This document shows positions 12,989-26,069 of a DNA stretch of 64,000 bases, in pieces. The position numbers and the translations under genes were made by a program. The stretch is taken from NCBI GenBank assembly GCA_030068075.1, contig CM057823.1, positions 13,984,485 through 14,048,484 of the forward strand, written 5' to 3'. The first letter of the stretch is position 1; the number at the start of each line of letters is the position of its first letter. The notes beneath the pieces were generated by a model, which saw nothing but the letters and a program-made list of their open reading frames with translations, was not told where the DNA came from and searched no databases. The DNA comes from Paguma larvata. Lineage: Eukaryota; Chordata; Mammalia; Carnivora; Viverridae.

Positions 12989-13956
12989 ACTCCAGCTGGG
13001 GCATCAGACTCTTTCTATCTCAGGTTTGAAAACCAGCGTAGACCTGAGCCAAGACACATCAACATCATTGGAGAGTTCTAGTGAGGAGACCCACTAACCT
13101 GAGCTGTTGAAGTCCCCAGAGCTGGCTTGGTTCTTCACATCTCCCTTCTTGGTTTTCCTGAAAGGCTGAGTTTCTGACTCAACCATCTGACATGCAGTCT
13201 GCCGATTTTACGTGGAGTATTTATTATCACTTCAAATATCTGTCTGACCCTTTACAAAGGTTCTCTAATCTGTAAATGATAGCAGACCATTCTAGTCTAG
13301 CTGATCCTACTACCAACCACAATCCAGAATTCCTATCCTGCTTCCAGCTTCCTACTTCTCCAATCAAATCTACTCTACACAAAGAAAGTGGATTATTCTT
13401 CCTTGAATACGGGTTTGATGGCTTCAATTCATCCAAATCACTGGTTACAGAATATTTTATCACATGAACAGAATTTGGTATGAACAGAGGTAATTCTATG
13501 AGTTCAATCACTAGACTTAATCAGAAGGTTTCAACCATAAGATTTAATATCAGATTAATGATATTCAAATAATAAAATTAAATCATTTGGGATAAATTGT
13601 AAAGATTATGGATAACTCAACTGTTTGATTTCCAAAAATGTAAAATGGAACATTTTCTCACTTGAGATAAGAGGAGTCTATTTGAGCATTCATATCAATT
13701 TTGTTACTTAAAATACTCTTAGTCAGTTTATATTCAAATCATTATTTTTTTTGGACTAAGTACATCACCAACTACTTTGATGTTATAAACATTTTTAAAT
13801 CCTGTTTTACTCACCAACGTATAAATCTAAATGCCTAGCAAGTGGCAAATGTTTGAAAATAATAAATAAGTATTTGTTGTTTAAGTGATCAATGGTGAAG
13901 TATTCTGTTATGTGCAAGTGAACGTATCCCAGATAATACAGCATCTTACTCCATTT
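12989..13956. other. No recognised feature
   Basis: Open frames at 13227-13511 (minus) and 13276-13467 (plus) overlap and resemble no known protein. Confidence 0.5.
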
Positions 13957-13971
13957 TAAGAAAAGGGGTAA

Positions 13972-14191
13972 GGGGTGCCTCGCTGGCTCACTTGGTTAAA
14001 CCTCTGACTTTGGCTCAGGTCATGATTCCACAGTTTGTGGGTTCAAGTCCTGCGTCGGGCTCTGTGCTGACAGCTCAGAGCCTGGAGCCTGCTTCTTTGT
14101 CTCTGTCTCTCTCTGCCCTTCCCTGCTCGTTCACAGGTGTGCTCTCTGTCTCTCAAAAATAAATAAACCTTAAAAAAAAATTTAAAAAAAA
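13972..14191 (+). mobile_element. CAN-SINE
   Basis: ggggtgcctcgctggctcac head, CT tract and an AAATAAATAAACC tail. Flanked by an imperfect 15-bp duplication (taagaaaaggggtaa / taaggaaaggggcaa). It abuts the L1 fragment starting at about 14195. Confidence 0.94.
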
Positions 14192-14194
14192 TAA

Positions 14195-15045
14195 GGAAAG
14201 GGGCAAAAGACATGAAAAAATATTTTACACCAAAGGATATACAGACAGTAAATAAGCATGTGAAAAGACATTCAACATCCCTAGCCATTAAGAAGTACAA
14301 ATTGAAATCATCCTGAGCTATCCCTACATACCTATCAACACAGCTAAAATAAAAGAAAGTGACAATACCAAATGCTGGCAAGATGCTGAGAAACTAGATC
14401 TCTCATATACTGTAGTAGGAATGGAAAATGATATAACACTCTAAAAAACAGTTATGACAGGTTCTTTAGAAAACTAAACATACACTTAGTACAAGATCTA
14501 CCAATCACACTCTTAGGGTTTTTATCTCAGAAAAATAAAACTCATATCCATGTAAAAACTTGTATATAAATGTTCATAGAAGATTTATTTATAATAGTCT
14601 GAAACTGGGAACAACCAAAATGTCCCTCAATTGGTGAAGGGCTAAATCATGGTATATCAACACCATGAAATACTAATCAGCAATTAAACAAAGAAACAAA
14701 ACTGAAAGGCATTGTGTAGTGTGGGAAAAAAGTCAATTTCAAAAAAAAAATCATATACCGTATGATTCTGGCATTCTCAAAATGACAAAATTATACAGAC
14801 TGAAAACGAATTAGTGGTTCCTAGGGGTTTAGGATGGGGGTTGGAGAGTAGACCATAATAGTACACCATAAATAAGTAGAATGAGAGGGATCTTTGTGAT
14901 AATAGTTCTAAATTTTGACTGCAGTAGTAATTACATGAATTTCCAAATGTGATAAAATGGTGCAAACTATACAAACAATGTACCAACACTAGTTTCCGGT
15001 GCTTAGTATTGTACTATAAATGCCTATGGTATAACCAACGGGAAA
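14195..15045 (+). mobile_element. L1 3' end
   Basis: Runs from aagacattcaacatccctagccattaagaa through gcaagatgctgagaaactag and aacaaccaaaatgtccctcaattgg to tcccaaatgtgataaaatggtgcaaac. Typical L1 ORF2 end plus 3'UTR. Confidence 0.78.
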
Positions 15046-15504
15046 ACTAGGCGCCCCCATTTTCCTGCTTTTTCAATCGTCTAGAGGCCCCTGCATTCCT
15101 TGGCTCATGGCCCCTTTCCCTATTTTCAAAGCAAGTAACAGCTGGTTGAATCCTTCCTACAATGCATCATTCTGACTTCCTTCCTGTCTCCCTTCTCCAA
15201 TTTTAAGGAACCTTGTGATACTTGGAGGCCACCAAGATAAATACAGGACATCTCTTCATCTTTAGGTTAACTGACTGGCAACCATAATTCTATCTGTAAC
15301 TTTAATTTCTGTTTGCATGTAAAATAAAATATTCGCAGGATCCAGGAAACGAGATGTGGACATCTTTGGGCCGTTATTTTGCCACATACTACATATAGCT
15401 TGGCCCTTCTTATAGCTGTAAATTTTAAAAGCACAATTGTAACCATAGGACATTCTACCAGCTCATATTATCTCTATAAAAGAACAGCAAGGTAAAAAAT
15501 AAAT

Positions 15505-15640
15505 AAAGCAGTTCTATTATTTCCACTTGATAAGTAGAGTAACTAAGGCACAGGGAGTAATCTCCCCCATAATCTGTCCCAAATCAAAGTGCTTGCTGAC
15601 GAGAGATCCAAGAGCAGTCACGAGGCCCCATGACTCCTAT
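15505..15640 (-). mobile_element. MIR fragment
   Basis: ttatttccacttgataagtagagtaactaaggcacaggg is the MIR core inverted. Confidence 0.65.
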
Positions 15641-17872
15641 TTGGTTGCTCCCTGCAGCAGACCACGATCGTCTTCAATTACTCCAAGAGCAAAATCTTCC
15701 CTATTGCTGAAAACTTCTGTGTTCATTTTTATCAGCTCATAATTTAAACAAGTCATCAATTGGGTTATTTACCACCTAATTTTTTCCTCTCTCTTTCATA
15801 CACACAAACTTGTACATATATGTGTGTATTTATATAAAATTTACATAAAACTGTATGATGTAATAATTTCTGCTTTAAATTTTTTCTGAACCATGATCTT
15901 ATCCAGGTTAATATATCACATTTGACTGAAAGAACTTAAGTTTTATCCAGTTGAATGCTCACAAACTAAGGCATGCCCATGTCTAGGGCAAAGAAAAAGA
16001 ACAGACAAAACACAATTATGTAAGACTCCCCAAATGGTAAATAATGGGGAGAAAAAAGGCAGAAATCCTATTACATATGAAATAATTAATTAAAGTTCTA
16101 AATTAGGATAAGAAAAAAATGAGAATGTAGCTAAGAATTTTTATTAATGCATTTCAACAGATAATTTTAATTATGGTATTAAATGATACTATGTAAAGTT
16201 GGCCAGATCTTTCCTAATAAACCAATTTGCTTAAAGACTTCTTAGAAAAATATCTCATCTCTATTTTCTCTTGTACTTTTCAACACATATAAAAGTACCT
16301 GAATCAATACTATGTAATACAATAGGAATGTTATTTTTATATTAACATAACAGCAGTTACCAATCACTGAGCATATACACTACGTAGATTATTACATGAA
16401 GATGCTTTATTTGCATTCTCTCACTTATTCCCCTTACCAACTATATGATGTACAGTTATTACCACCATTTTAATAACTAAAAGAAGTAAGTACCTTGTTC
16501 AAAGACCCACATCTCTTGGACTCCAATCAGTATAATATAATACCATTGAGCCTGAAAACAAAATTTTTTGAGCCTGAAAATGTTTTTAAATTGCTAATTG
16601 TTAGATTTTAAGTAGCAGTGTGAATTTGAAGTTTCCAAGTAAAACAGAAGGATCCTTTTAGTCTTTGCGTGTAAGAGAAATGAAGTCAAGAATTATTTCA
16701 AAGTACAGAAAGAGAGAAAGAAAGCAAGTGACAGGAGCTTTGTTTCTCTAAAGTAAAGCCACTTGCTCTATTCAGCCTTTCATACTCCCCAAAAAGGTTA
16801 AGAACTCCTCTTTATCAAGCGAATTACAGTTTCTTTTCTTCCAGTAGTCTTTAGAAGCTATTCCACTGACTTCAAGTTTCCAATGTTGTAAATGGAAAGT
16901 CCTTTGCTTAATTTTTCCCCCTTTTGTTGGCAACTTATTCTTTCTGCCTGGAAAAGTTCAGTATGTAGATATATATCTTCCTCTGTCTTTTCGCATCGAT
17001 ACAGCATGGAGCTCTGCGAGCCTCTTCAATATCAAGATGTGGGTTTTTCTATGCTTATCATTTGTTTAATTATTACTGATCTCTTCTATCGGTAATTTTC
17101 TTCTTTTTTCTTTTTCCCTTCTGAATCTCCTATCACATGTAAAGTTTTAAAATAATATTGATTTCCTAGGTCTATTTACCTTTTTCTTCAGGACTTCCTT
17201 TGCTAACATTTTGCTCTGTATTTGGGGATATTTCTTACATGTGATCTTCTGTGCTACTAATGTGGTCTTTAATTCATCTATTGAATTTTTTACTTTTAAA
17301 AAAATCAGATTGTTTTGGTCCCAAGAAGTTTCTTCCATAGTACAGTTTAATTTCCCTGATAGAATCACTTTATTTTTATTTTTTCATTCAGGGGTATGTA
17401 TTCAGATTGTTCAATCATCCCCTCGAGGATTTTTCATTTGGTTTACTGGGTTTTCAGGCCTAAACACTGGGTATTCTAATCAGTGAGAATCCCACAGGTG
17501 TTACAAAAGCACGCGCCTCTGTTATCATTGAACTGTTTGCAGTGGAAGTGAGCAAGCTGTTCCATGCCTGCCCAGGAACCAAGAAGTCTCCAAAGGGAAT
17601 AGGCTCTTTCCCCCTCTCCCTTGAGAATCGCAGAGTATAAGCAAAGATGGGAGTGCGGTATAAATGTGGATGCATTGGAATTTCATAAATATTCAAAAAA
17701 TTTCTTTATTAGTTTAGAGGCCCCATACTAGAACTTCCACTTAGCTATCTTTTCAAGATCTCTATGTGTTATACACATTGGGAAATGACAAAAACCAATT
17801 CTACCTTAAACAGGCGGAGACGCTACCAATATCACACACAGGAAAAAAAACTGCTGCTATGAATGATTCCTT
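15641..17872. other. Mostly unassigned intron 2 sequence
   Basis: Except for the MIR at 16.34-16.52 kb, nothing supported. The T-rich 16900-17480 stretch has several short frames without similarity to known proteins; it may hold reverse-oriented L1 remnants. Confidence 0.4.
16340..16520 (-). mobile_element. MIR
   Basis: cactgagcatatacactacgtagattattacatg, then tattaccaccattttaataactaaaag and agtaccttgttcaaagacc. Confidence 0.75.
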
Positions 17873-17885
17873 AATATCTCTAAGT

Positions 17886-18104
17886 TTTTTTGGGGCGCCT
17901 AGGTGTCTCAGTTGGTTGAGCCCCGGACTTCGGCTCAGGTTATGGTCTTGTAGTCCGTGAGTTCGAGCCCCGTGTCAGGCTCTGTGCTGACAGCTCAGAG
18001 CTTGGAGCCTGTATCAGATTCCGTCTCCCTCTCTCTCTGCCCCTCCCCCATTCATGCTCTGCCTCTGTCTCTTAAAAATAAATAAATGTTAAAAACAGTT
18101 TTTA
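17886..18104 (+). mobile_element. CAN-SINE
   Basis: ggggcgcctaggtgtctcag head; perfect 13-bp duplication (aatatctctaagt) at 17873-17885 and 18105-18117. A short T run separates the left duplication from the head. Confidence 0.95.
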
Positions 18105-18699
18105 AATATCTCTAAGTCTTTGTACTCGAAATTCTACAATATAGAAGGGAAGGGAGTATGTCTGATTGATCAAAACAGATCATCTCTGTATATTCCTCTC
18201 TATAATGATCAGTCATAGTTTTAAATCTCCAAAATCAGAAAAGCGATTGGATACTAGTTAGTCAAAATTAAACAAAGACAAGACAAATGTCCATTATTCA
18301 TATCATTAACTTTGCAGAAGATATGTCTACAACTTGCTTTTAAAAAGAATTTCAAAGCACTAACACTTAGATAGTCTCAAAAAAAAATCATATAACATAT
18401 ATTCAGAAAAATGTCTTTTATTTTTATTTTTTGGAGACTATATCTGGGAGTAGAGAGAAGGAGACAGAAATGAGTAAGTTCTAAAGGTAGAAGAAATATT
18501 GATTTCTAAAGTAAATTAGGTTGTTAGATATAATATAAAAATTATATCATTGGCATTACCATAATGAACCATGACCTCTGTCATAAGTAGTTGGTTTAAT
18601 TATACAAGCATTTAAAGCTGATTTTTAAAAATAATCTCAGGCTGTGTTTTGTTCTTTCTGATGGTAGCTAAGTAGCATCTAAGAAACACGTGGTATAGA

Positions 18700-18845
18700 C
18701 TTTTTGTTTTTTAAACTTGACATTTGTATTCTTAATCCCCTTCACCTATTTCACCCATACCCCTGCTGACCTCCCTTCTGGCAGTCACTAGTTTACTCTT
18801 GTGTTTGCATCTGTTTTTCTTTGTTTGTTTTGTTGGGATAGATTT
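18700..18845 (-). mobile_element. L1 3'UTR fragment
   Basis: Reverse of the G/A-rich L1 3'UTR: ccccttcacctatttcacccatacccctgctgacc, followed by ctggcagtcactagtttactc. Confidence 0.55.
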
Positions 18846-18939
18846 TAAACTGGCCTTTAAAAAAAGTCAATAAAGGGCAAACAAAAGAAACCAGGAAGTC
18901 AACGTTACATAGTAGTCACAATTCAGGTTGAGATCTTAG

Positions 18940-19780
18940 CGATAATAATAGCAATTAATAATAGCATTACACCTATCAGAATGGCTAGAATCAAAAAAAT
19001 AGGACATAGCAAGTGTTGGCAAGGACGTGGAGAAAAAGGAACCCTCATGAAATTGGTGGGAATGCAAACTGGTGCGGCCACTGTGGAAATCAGTATGGAG
19101 GTTCCTCAAAAAATTAAAAATAGAAATATCACATGATCCTGTAATTCTACTACAGAGTATTTACCCAAAGAAAATGAAAACACTACTTCAAAAAGATACA
19201 CGCACCCCTATGTTTATTGCAGAATTATTTACAATAGCCAACAGATGAAAGCAAGCCAAGTGCCCACTGACAGATGAATAGATAAAAATGCGGTATACAT
19301 ATACATACAAAGGACTATCACTTGGCCATAAAAATGGATGGATCTTGCCATTTACAACATGGATGGACCCAGAGGGTATTTTTTTTTAACTGAAAGATAT
19401 TATACCAAGTGAAATAATCAAACAGAGAGAGAAAAATACCATACGAATTCTCTTATATGTGCAATCTAAAAAAAAAAAAGCAAACAAAAAAACAAACAAG
19501 CATAAACAGACTGGTGGTTGCCAAAGCGGGGTTGGAGGGATGGAAGATGGGGCAAATGGGTGAAGGGGAGTGGGAGATACAGGCTTCTGGTTATGGGATG
19601 AGTTAGTCATAGGGATAAAGGGTACAGCACAGGGAATACAGTCAATGTTATGGTGATAGCACTGTCAGGTGACAGATGGCAGCTACACCTGTGGTGAGCA
19701 CAGCATAAGTATAAACTTGTCTAATCACTCTATTATGCAATTGAAACTACATCAATTGTATTTCAATTTAAAAAAAAGCA
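18940..19780 (+). mobile_element. Carnivore-type L1 3' end
   Basis: Good-quality L1 end: acctatcagaatggctagaatc, aagtgttggcaaggacgtgg, tttgtttattgcagaattatttacaatagcc, gagggatggaagatggggcaaatgg and a terminal aattgtatttcaatttaaaaaaa. Possible 11-bp flanking duplication (agcaat[t/c]aata). Confidence 0.85.
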
Positions 19781-19789
19781 ATCAATATT

Positions 19790-19980
19790 TCAGATACTCT
19801 AAGTACTTTAAATGTGTTACCAGCAATTCTCCCAAGAACCCAAGTATTCCCATTTCACACATAAACATGGCACTTAGATGGTCTCTGGTCTCATAGAGCA
19901 GCTGGTCACTGGTCACATCAGGATATAGGCCCCAAACATGGGCTTTGAAGCAACCCATCCTACTGCCTCCTTTAAGCCAG
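19790..19980 (-). mobile_element. MIR (diverged)
   Basis: tctaagtactttaaatgtgttaccagcaattctcccaag and tattcccatttcacacataaacatgg fit an inverted MIR; weaker match. Confidence 0.5.
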
Positions 19981-22075
19981 TGACAACATGGCCTGGTCTA
20001 CTTTTATAAATATCAAAAATATTCACTATTATACCTCACATATGGAGATATGATTAATCTGAAAATAATTGGGCTAGCATTTCATTATCTAGGCAAAAAC
20101 CTTCCAAAAATTAATTTTGTGCACTCATCTCTCCAAACCATCAGACTTAAGTTTTCATCCAGTTGTCCCAAAGTGAAAATTTGCCTAATTGAAACATTTC
20201 AGAACTCCTTAATTATACTCAATTCAGGAAGTATGATATACAGCATAACTATCAGAGATTTTGGTATATTTGGTTTCCTAATAGATTCCTGAAAGCTAAT
20301 TAAATGTACAGAAGGATCTACAATCAAACTTCCCATAACTATTTTAATAGCAGCTATGGCCTCAATTATATCTTCGTTATAGTTTTGAAGGTGCCCTTCC
20401 CTTTCCCTCAACTTTTCTGAGATACAAGCACTTAAACAGAAGGAAAGCGATACGTGCCAAAGCTGAGGATCATGGGGTTGGGGGACTGCGGGGATCCGTT
20501 CTGTAAAACTTCAAGTCCTACATCTAGTCTCTTACTCCAATAGAACCTAGATAAAAGGAGCATTTTCGTTATGTACTTTAGGGATGGCGATTAGGAAGAG
20601 GAGAAAAGAATATTAATTGTGATAAGGTATTCAGAGGGGTATAGGTAAGAAATATAGTATCAAAGCCTAGAAAGGATAACAATTCAAGAAGGTGAAAACT
20701 ATATAAAATCCAGTGGATATGACAAGGTAAAGCAAGAAAGGATGAAGGTAGGAAGTTGAAAGTCTAGCTTAGGTAAGAATATATAGCAAATTCAAAAATA
20801 ATTATCACACGGTAACTTACCACAAGTAACTTAACAGAGGTTTTGTGGTCAGAGAAGATATTTTAGAAGTTCAAGCTTTTCAGGGTAGTTTTATGTAATG
20901 ACTTAGTCAGGACGTGGCTGTTTTAGTGAAAGACTTAGGAGGAAATGAGATCAAAAAGGACCAGTGTACCCAAAAGCTTATGTCAACAGATGTAGCAGGG
21001 AGAAAAGATAACAACAGACAATGTGAAAAGAAGCTGTATGTCAGGCATTGCAATAATGTGAGGAAAAAGGAAAAATATACTGGAGGCTGGAATAGATGGC
21101 TATGAAGAGGGAGAACCTCTTAATAACACCACCACCACTATACCTTTAAAAATGACATGTAGAGTTTCATCATAAAGATAAATGTGAAAGATCAGACTTG
21201 AAATGGATGTCATCCCAGAAGACAATTATGCAAACCAATCTGCCATAAGCAAAAACAAACATCCACCATCTTGAGTGTCAAGAAATAGATACACTCAAAA
21301 GAAACTACGCTTGTCTTCTAGACGCTTGTTTTAGATTTTGAAATGGAAGATTTTATACAATAAAGGAAAATCTAAAAAATGTATATATACATTTAGGTAA
21401 ATATGAAAGAGAAAGAAATGTTGACTGAATACAGTTTCACATAATCTCAAAATTTTAAATGGTTGAAAAGTTTAATTTTACTTGAAATTGCTTTCTTTCT
21501 GGATTATGGCACATGTCGAAAATATTAAGTTTTGTACTACTGTATTCGAACCACTCACTCAAAGTTTTCCAGTGCTAACAACTGGCGTTCACTTTTAGCA
21601 ACACGAGGAAAAAAGATTTTGCCTTCGCGCTAGATAACTTTCCTTGAATCAACCTAAAGCATCCCAATATGTCATCTAATTCGATAAGAACTTGTATTTT
21701 ACAGGCTCGCTTTGATGCGAGAATGGAAAATTTGCAGGCTTTTAAACAGACTATAAATTAACTAAATTTGATAATAGCAATCCATCAAAATTTAGTTCCA
21801 CATCAGTCGGCATTTGACTTGCCATTAACTTGGAAAGTTAATGTTGTGAATCCTGTTCTTAACCAACTTTATATTGCCATCTCTCTACTTCCCTTTTGGT
21901 GGAAAAAAAATTGCTTCTAAGAATAAGAAGTAATAAAGCCTTATTTATTTATTCCGTGAGAACACTATTTGCACCGCAATAAAAAAATAAGAGAAAAAAA
22001 AGTTAAACCTTCATTTCAAATTTTTATACCTGTCAGATTGATCTTACAACTTAGATATCATCAAATAATACTTAC
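19981..22075. other. Non-repetitive proximal intron 2
   Basis: No repeat recognised. The 21440-21760 part keeps several CpGs (near 21517, 21548, 21586, 21604, 21626, 21680, 21707), unusual for intronic AT-rich DNA, and lies 0.3-0.6 kb downstream of exon 2. Confidence 0.45.
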
Positions 22076-22300
22076 CAATACATACGTCGATTTTCCCTTT
22101 AATAGCAGCTTCGTGCAGAGGGGTGTAGTTCCAGTTATCCCTGGCATTTGGATCGGCTCCTTGACACAGTAACAGACTCACGACCTCGGCGTGGCCAAAA
22201 GAACAGGCATTATGAAGTGGGATAAGACCTCCGTCATCACGAGCATGGACATTCGCACCCATCTGTAGCAAGTGTTCTACGACATCCTTCCTTCCAAATC
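22076..22300 (-). CDS. TNKS: TNKS coding exon 2 (ankyrin repeats)
   Basis: This 225-bp internal exon completes codon 225 and encodes residues 226-299 plus the first base of codon 300. The peptide begins [20 protein letters not shown] and contains two more ankyrin consensus cores, [19 protein letters not shown] and [14 protein letters not shown], as in the first ankyrin cluster of tankyrase-1, which binds partner peptides. The acceptor is TTCTCCTTTCTAG before GATTTGG and the donor is ATTG followed by GTAAG, both consensus. Exon 1 leaves one base, and exon 2 supplies the two bases that complete glycine 225, so the join is in frame with no frameshift. Both exons use phase-1 junctions. No decay is seen, as expected for a highly conserved gene. 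Confidence 0.97.
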
Positions 22301-22335
22301 CTAGAAAGGAGAATATACATTGAAGCAATTTTGTA

Positions 22336-22366
22336 AAAACAAAACAAAACAAAACAAAAACAACAA
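22336..22366 (-). repeat. (GTTTT)n pentanucleotide run upstream of exon 2 acceptor
   Basis: On the plus strand this is five consecutive AAAAC-type units followed by caacaac; in the TNKS transcript it is a GUUUU repeat beginning 36 bases upstream of the exon 2 splice acceptor. It extends the pyrimidine-rich region before the acceptor. Confidence 0.85.
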
Positions 22367-24089
22367 CACTAGAATTTCTTTAATAATATCAACAAAGATG
22401 AACACCTGAAGTACGTAGCAAAAAAGGGTTATTTAAAAATGGCTGCCATTCAATGGATTCTCCTCTTACAGAACTCAGAACTAAGAAAGTTCTTCCTTAA
22501 GTCTTTGGGCAGTTCGTTTGAAAGATATTTCTGTGACATCTTTTATGTGCTAGGCAACTGTGCTAGAAATACAAAATGAATGAGGCTCCTGTCTGAGGCA
22601 TTCACTTTCCTCTCATGCTTCACAAGAAAAATTGTATCTATAAAATCCATCTCTATATTTTAAGAAATAAAGGTTATTTAAATACTGCTGACAACCTAAT
22701 CTAAGACAAATTACAACACTCGACCTTATAGAGAAGAACACAGGGATACCAGAAATATGTGGTAATAGTTTAGTCACAAGAACTTAGAAAAGGACGAATT
22801 AAAGATAATGCCAAAATACTCTACTCTTGGGACTTATGGCCAAACTAAAACATTGCAAGCTTGGATTCAGTAACTCTAAGGAAACAATGACAAAGAAGCC
22901 AGAACACGGGCATTTGGAAATGCAGAACCAGCAAACTCGTAAGAAGTATCATAATTTTCAGACAGAAAAAGTGGGGGATAGAGCCAGAGCGGATCTGAAG
23001 CAGTCTAAGGACTAGGCACATGCTGAGAAAGGTAAAGATTACGAAGAAAGCACAACATTATAAAAGTCAAAGGGCAACAACATTATTTAAACTCCAGCAT
23101 GATGAGGATTTAGAAAGGAAAAAAAGCCACTGACAATTTTAAATTTAAGTACAGAGATGAAATTTAAAGCTACAGAGCAATGGATTAAAAAGAAAGAAAA
23201 CCATAAGCATTAGTATTTTTATCTCTATAAGCTAATACACTTTACTAATGATTCTTTCTTTGCTACTTTAAATTTTATTCGGTCTTACTCTCTATCACTA
23301 CTTTCATGCTATTACCGTGGAATATAGTTAGAAAATGACATCATAAATAAAAGTAAAAGAATAAAATGGTCATATCTTTCTCCATTTTATGCATAAATAA
23401 ACTAAATAAGAACTATGAGGAAAATTGAAAAAAAACGATTTATTTCAAGATATATTCTCCACACTATCTATAGAAATTCATTTAACTCAGGAGAGCAGGC
23501 CCTAAGAAAGTCTGCAAAGTGAAAGATTATGTTTCCACAGATAGCTATTACAAGGTCAGAATTTGGTTTCCGTCGAAAATATCCTTCAAATTAAGCTGAA
23601 AATTTTGGGTAAAAAGAGGTCGATTTTGTACTACTAACTAGAATACTCAAAGTCTAGGATACATGCTAATGTAATTATCACCATTGTGCTAATGGTTTTT
23701 AACATCTGCTCCACTTTACAGCTGTTAGGTTCTGTTTATTTCTCTAACTTCAGCGTGCTTCTCACCCCACTACCTACTAGCACAACCTTACTCTGCCACC
23801 GGGGCCACACGCCCTTTCCTTACTCGTGAAGATTTCATGATTTTCCCTCCACGGATTTGAATAAAGCCTCTATGGCAAACTCACATTTCCCTAATCAATG
23901 CATTAATAATACTTGAGACTGAATTTCCTTTTTTCAGTGACAAATAGGTTAAATAGATATTTTTAAACTTATCAACCAGCATTTTAAAAAGTATCCATTA
24001 TAACTCTGAAGCAAAATAGCGAAGTGTGTGTTTTGTGTTTATTTTTTACTAACACCTCGAGATCTAAAATATAAAAGACAAAAACAAAA
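22367..24089. other. Intron 1 sequence with no recognised feature
   Basis: Adjacent to exon 2. The stretch at 22555-22620 resembles an old repeat end (tgctaggcaactgtgctag) but is too short to assign. Confidence 0.45.
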
Positions 24090-24620
24090 AATGCTTGGTA
24101 TCAGAGAGAGGATGCAGAAATGGAATTGTGCTCACACACTGATAATGTCAATGCAAACTGGTACCACATTTCATTTTTTGTTTGTTTTGGGGTTTTATTT
24201 TTTCGGTGCAAAATAAAGGTGGTTTTTTTTTTTAAAGCCCAGGGACAGGACCCGTAGGCAGAAATAGATGCCTGGTACCACACTAGAGAAAAAAATATAG
24301 CATTATCTGAACAAAGATTCTGCATCAAGATGTTTATCAAAGCATTATTTATGGACAATCATGGAAACAAATCACATGTCCAACAATAAAGTCTCTGTTA
24401 AATAAATGATGGTTTTTCACAGAACATCGTCCTATACTAAAAGGATGCTATAGAACACTGACTATACTTAATGGTACTGAATTATATACTAAAAAATGGT
24501 TAAAATGGTAAATTTTGTTTAAAAATATAATTGAAAAAATTTTAAATTTGTGTATTTTACTGCAGTTAAAATCATCAAAAAAGTATAAACCATACATTCA
24601 AGGAAAAAAACAGTATATAG
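24090..24620 (+). mobile_element. L1 3' fragment
   Basis: Has ggtatcagagagaggatgcag..., aagatgtttatcaaagcattatttatggac, ggaaacaaatcacatgtccaacaa, and the end gtactgaattatatactaaaaaatgg. Confidence 0.65.
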
Positions 24621-24923
24621 AAAATTCAACAACATGGAAAAGTGTTTTTAGATTAGTCTTTTAGATTAAAAATATATAAAATAAAATACAGGAGAAAAAA
24701 TATATATACATATACATTTGAAATACAGATTTAAAAAAAGAACTAAATCACTAAGTAGTGAGATTATAGAGTTTCCTTTTCTTCTCTTTACCTTTTCTTA
24801 ATTATGACATAAAAATACAATCTTGTATAAAAATATATGTAAGTGTGTACACATATACGTTTATAAAAGAAGGTAGAGGTAAATAGTCAAAATCAGTAAA
24901 GACAACGAAGAAGTTATCTTTTT

Positions 24924-25108
24924 TTTGCCTTGAGAAAGAGAGCAAATGAGCAAGCAGCGGAAGGGGCAGAAGTACAGAGAGAGAATATTAAAGGGACTCC
25001 ACGTTCAGCCAGGGCCCAAGATGGGGCTCAATCCCATAATCCTGGGATCATAACCAAAGCCAAAATCAAGAGTCGGCTGCTCAACCATCTGAGCCACCCA
25101 GGCAACCC
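24924..25108 (-). mobile_element. Older CAN-SINE, diverged
   Basis: Reverse-oriented copy with gagccacccaggcaaccc at the right edge and aaatcaagagtcggctgctcaacc, the older carnivore SINE pattern. More diverged than other copies; flanked by agaagtta(t/g)ct-type duplications. Confidence 0.85.
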
Positions 25109-25909
25109 AGAAGTTAGCTCTTTTAATATGAGTTTGAATTTATGAAATATGTTATTAAATCAGAGGGTTTGTTACCCACAACACAAAACAGTCACCTATT
25201 GAAACTACTAAGAAATTTAGTATTTGGTAATTCAGAACATTTACTTAAAACATCAAGTTTACTTAAAACATATATTCTACCTGTTCTGTTGAGTACAAAT
25301 CATAATTGCTCATTCATCATTCTACAATGTTAAATGCTTTTATATTGTTTTTACCCATAAAGAGAATTCATTATTTCTGATGGTTATACAAGGCCTTTAT
25401 TTCACAAACAAGGTTTGTAGTCATAATTATCCCTATAATTGAATTGCTTATTTGGGTCTAAAGAACCAAAATAAACGTAGTAATTAGGATCATAGTCAAA
25501 GAACTACATAGAATTTGAAATAACTTATCACTAAATAACTTGTAGGAAAATAGTCCCTAAGCAAAAGCATTACAGACACATACTTGCAGACAAGATTTTC
25601 AGTGTCTCATTTCATCGAACTAGCACATGTTTAAAAAATAGCTAAATCACAACTTTTTTAAGAAATAACATTGCCATTTACACATAGTTGCTATTTATAC
25701 ATATATTTATGGCTCAGTGTTATGAAGTACAGAAGGAAATCAATAAATCTCTCTCTGATCCAGGAAAGGTCACTAAAAATTAAGACTGTAATGCTCTGAT
25801 CTTTACTAATACCCAGTATGTGCTGTGACGGACATCCAATGTGACTTGTACTCGAGGTATAATTTACAGAAAAACTCTTTTTGCTCAAAGACCAGGGCCT
25901 ATTCTTGAC

Positions 25910-26055
25910 AACAATAAAAATAACAGTAATGGTATATAACTAGCATTTCGTAAGCTCTCACATGTGTCAAAAAGTATGTCAAATACTTGACGTGCATTAG
26001 CTCCTTGTGATAACACCCTGTGGGAGATACCATTATCCTCATTTTGTTAAGGGAT
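25910..26055 (-). mobile_element. MIR
   Basis: actagcatttcgtaagctctcacatgtgtc, gacgtgcattagctccttgtgataacaccctgtgggagataccattatcctcattt. Confidence 0.8.
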
Positions 26056-26069
26056 CCTTTCCCTCAGTG

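Larger units (their letters stand above)
1..22075 (-). other. TNKS: TNKS intron 2 (partial)
   Basis: Sequence following the exon 2 donor. The next TNKS exon, expected to continue the ankyrin repeat after ...DVCI with a VLLQHGADP-like peptide, was looked for by eye on the minus strand and not found. The intron therefore appears to continue beyond the left edge, giving it a minimum of 22,075 bp. A short exon could still be missed. Confidence 0.8.
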
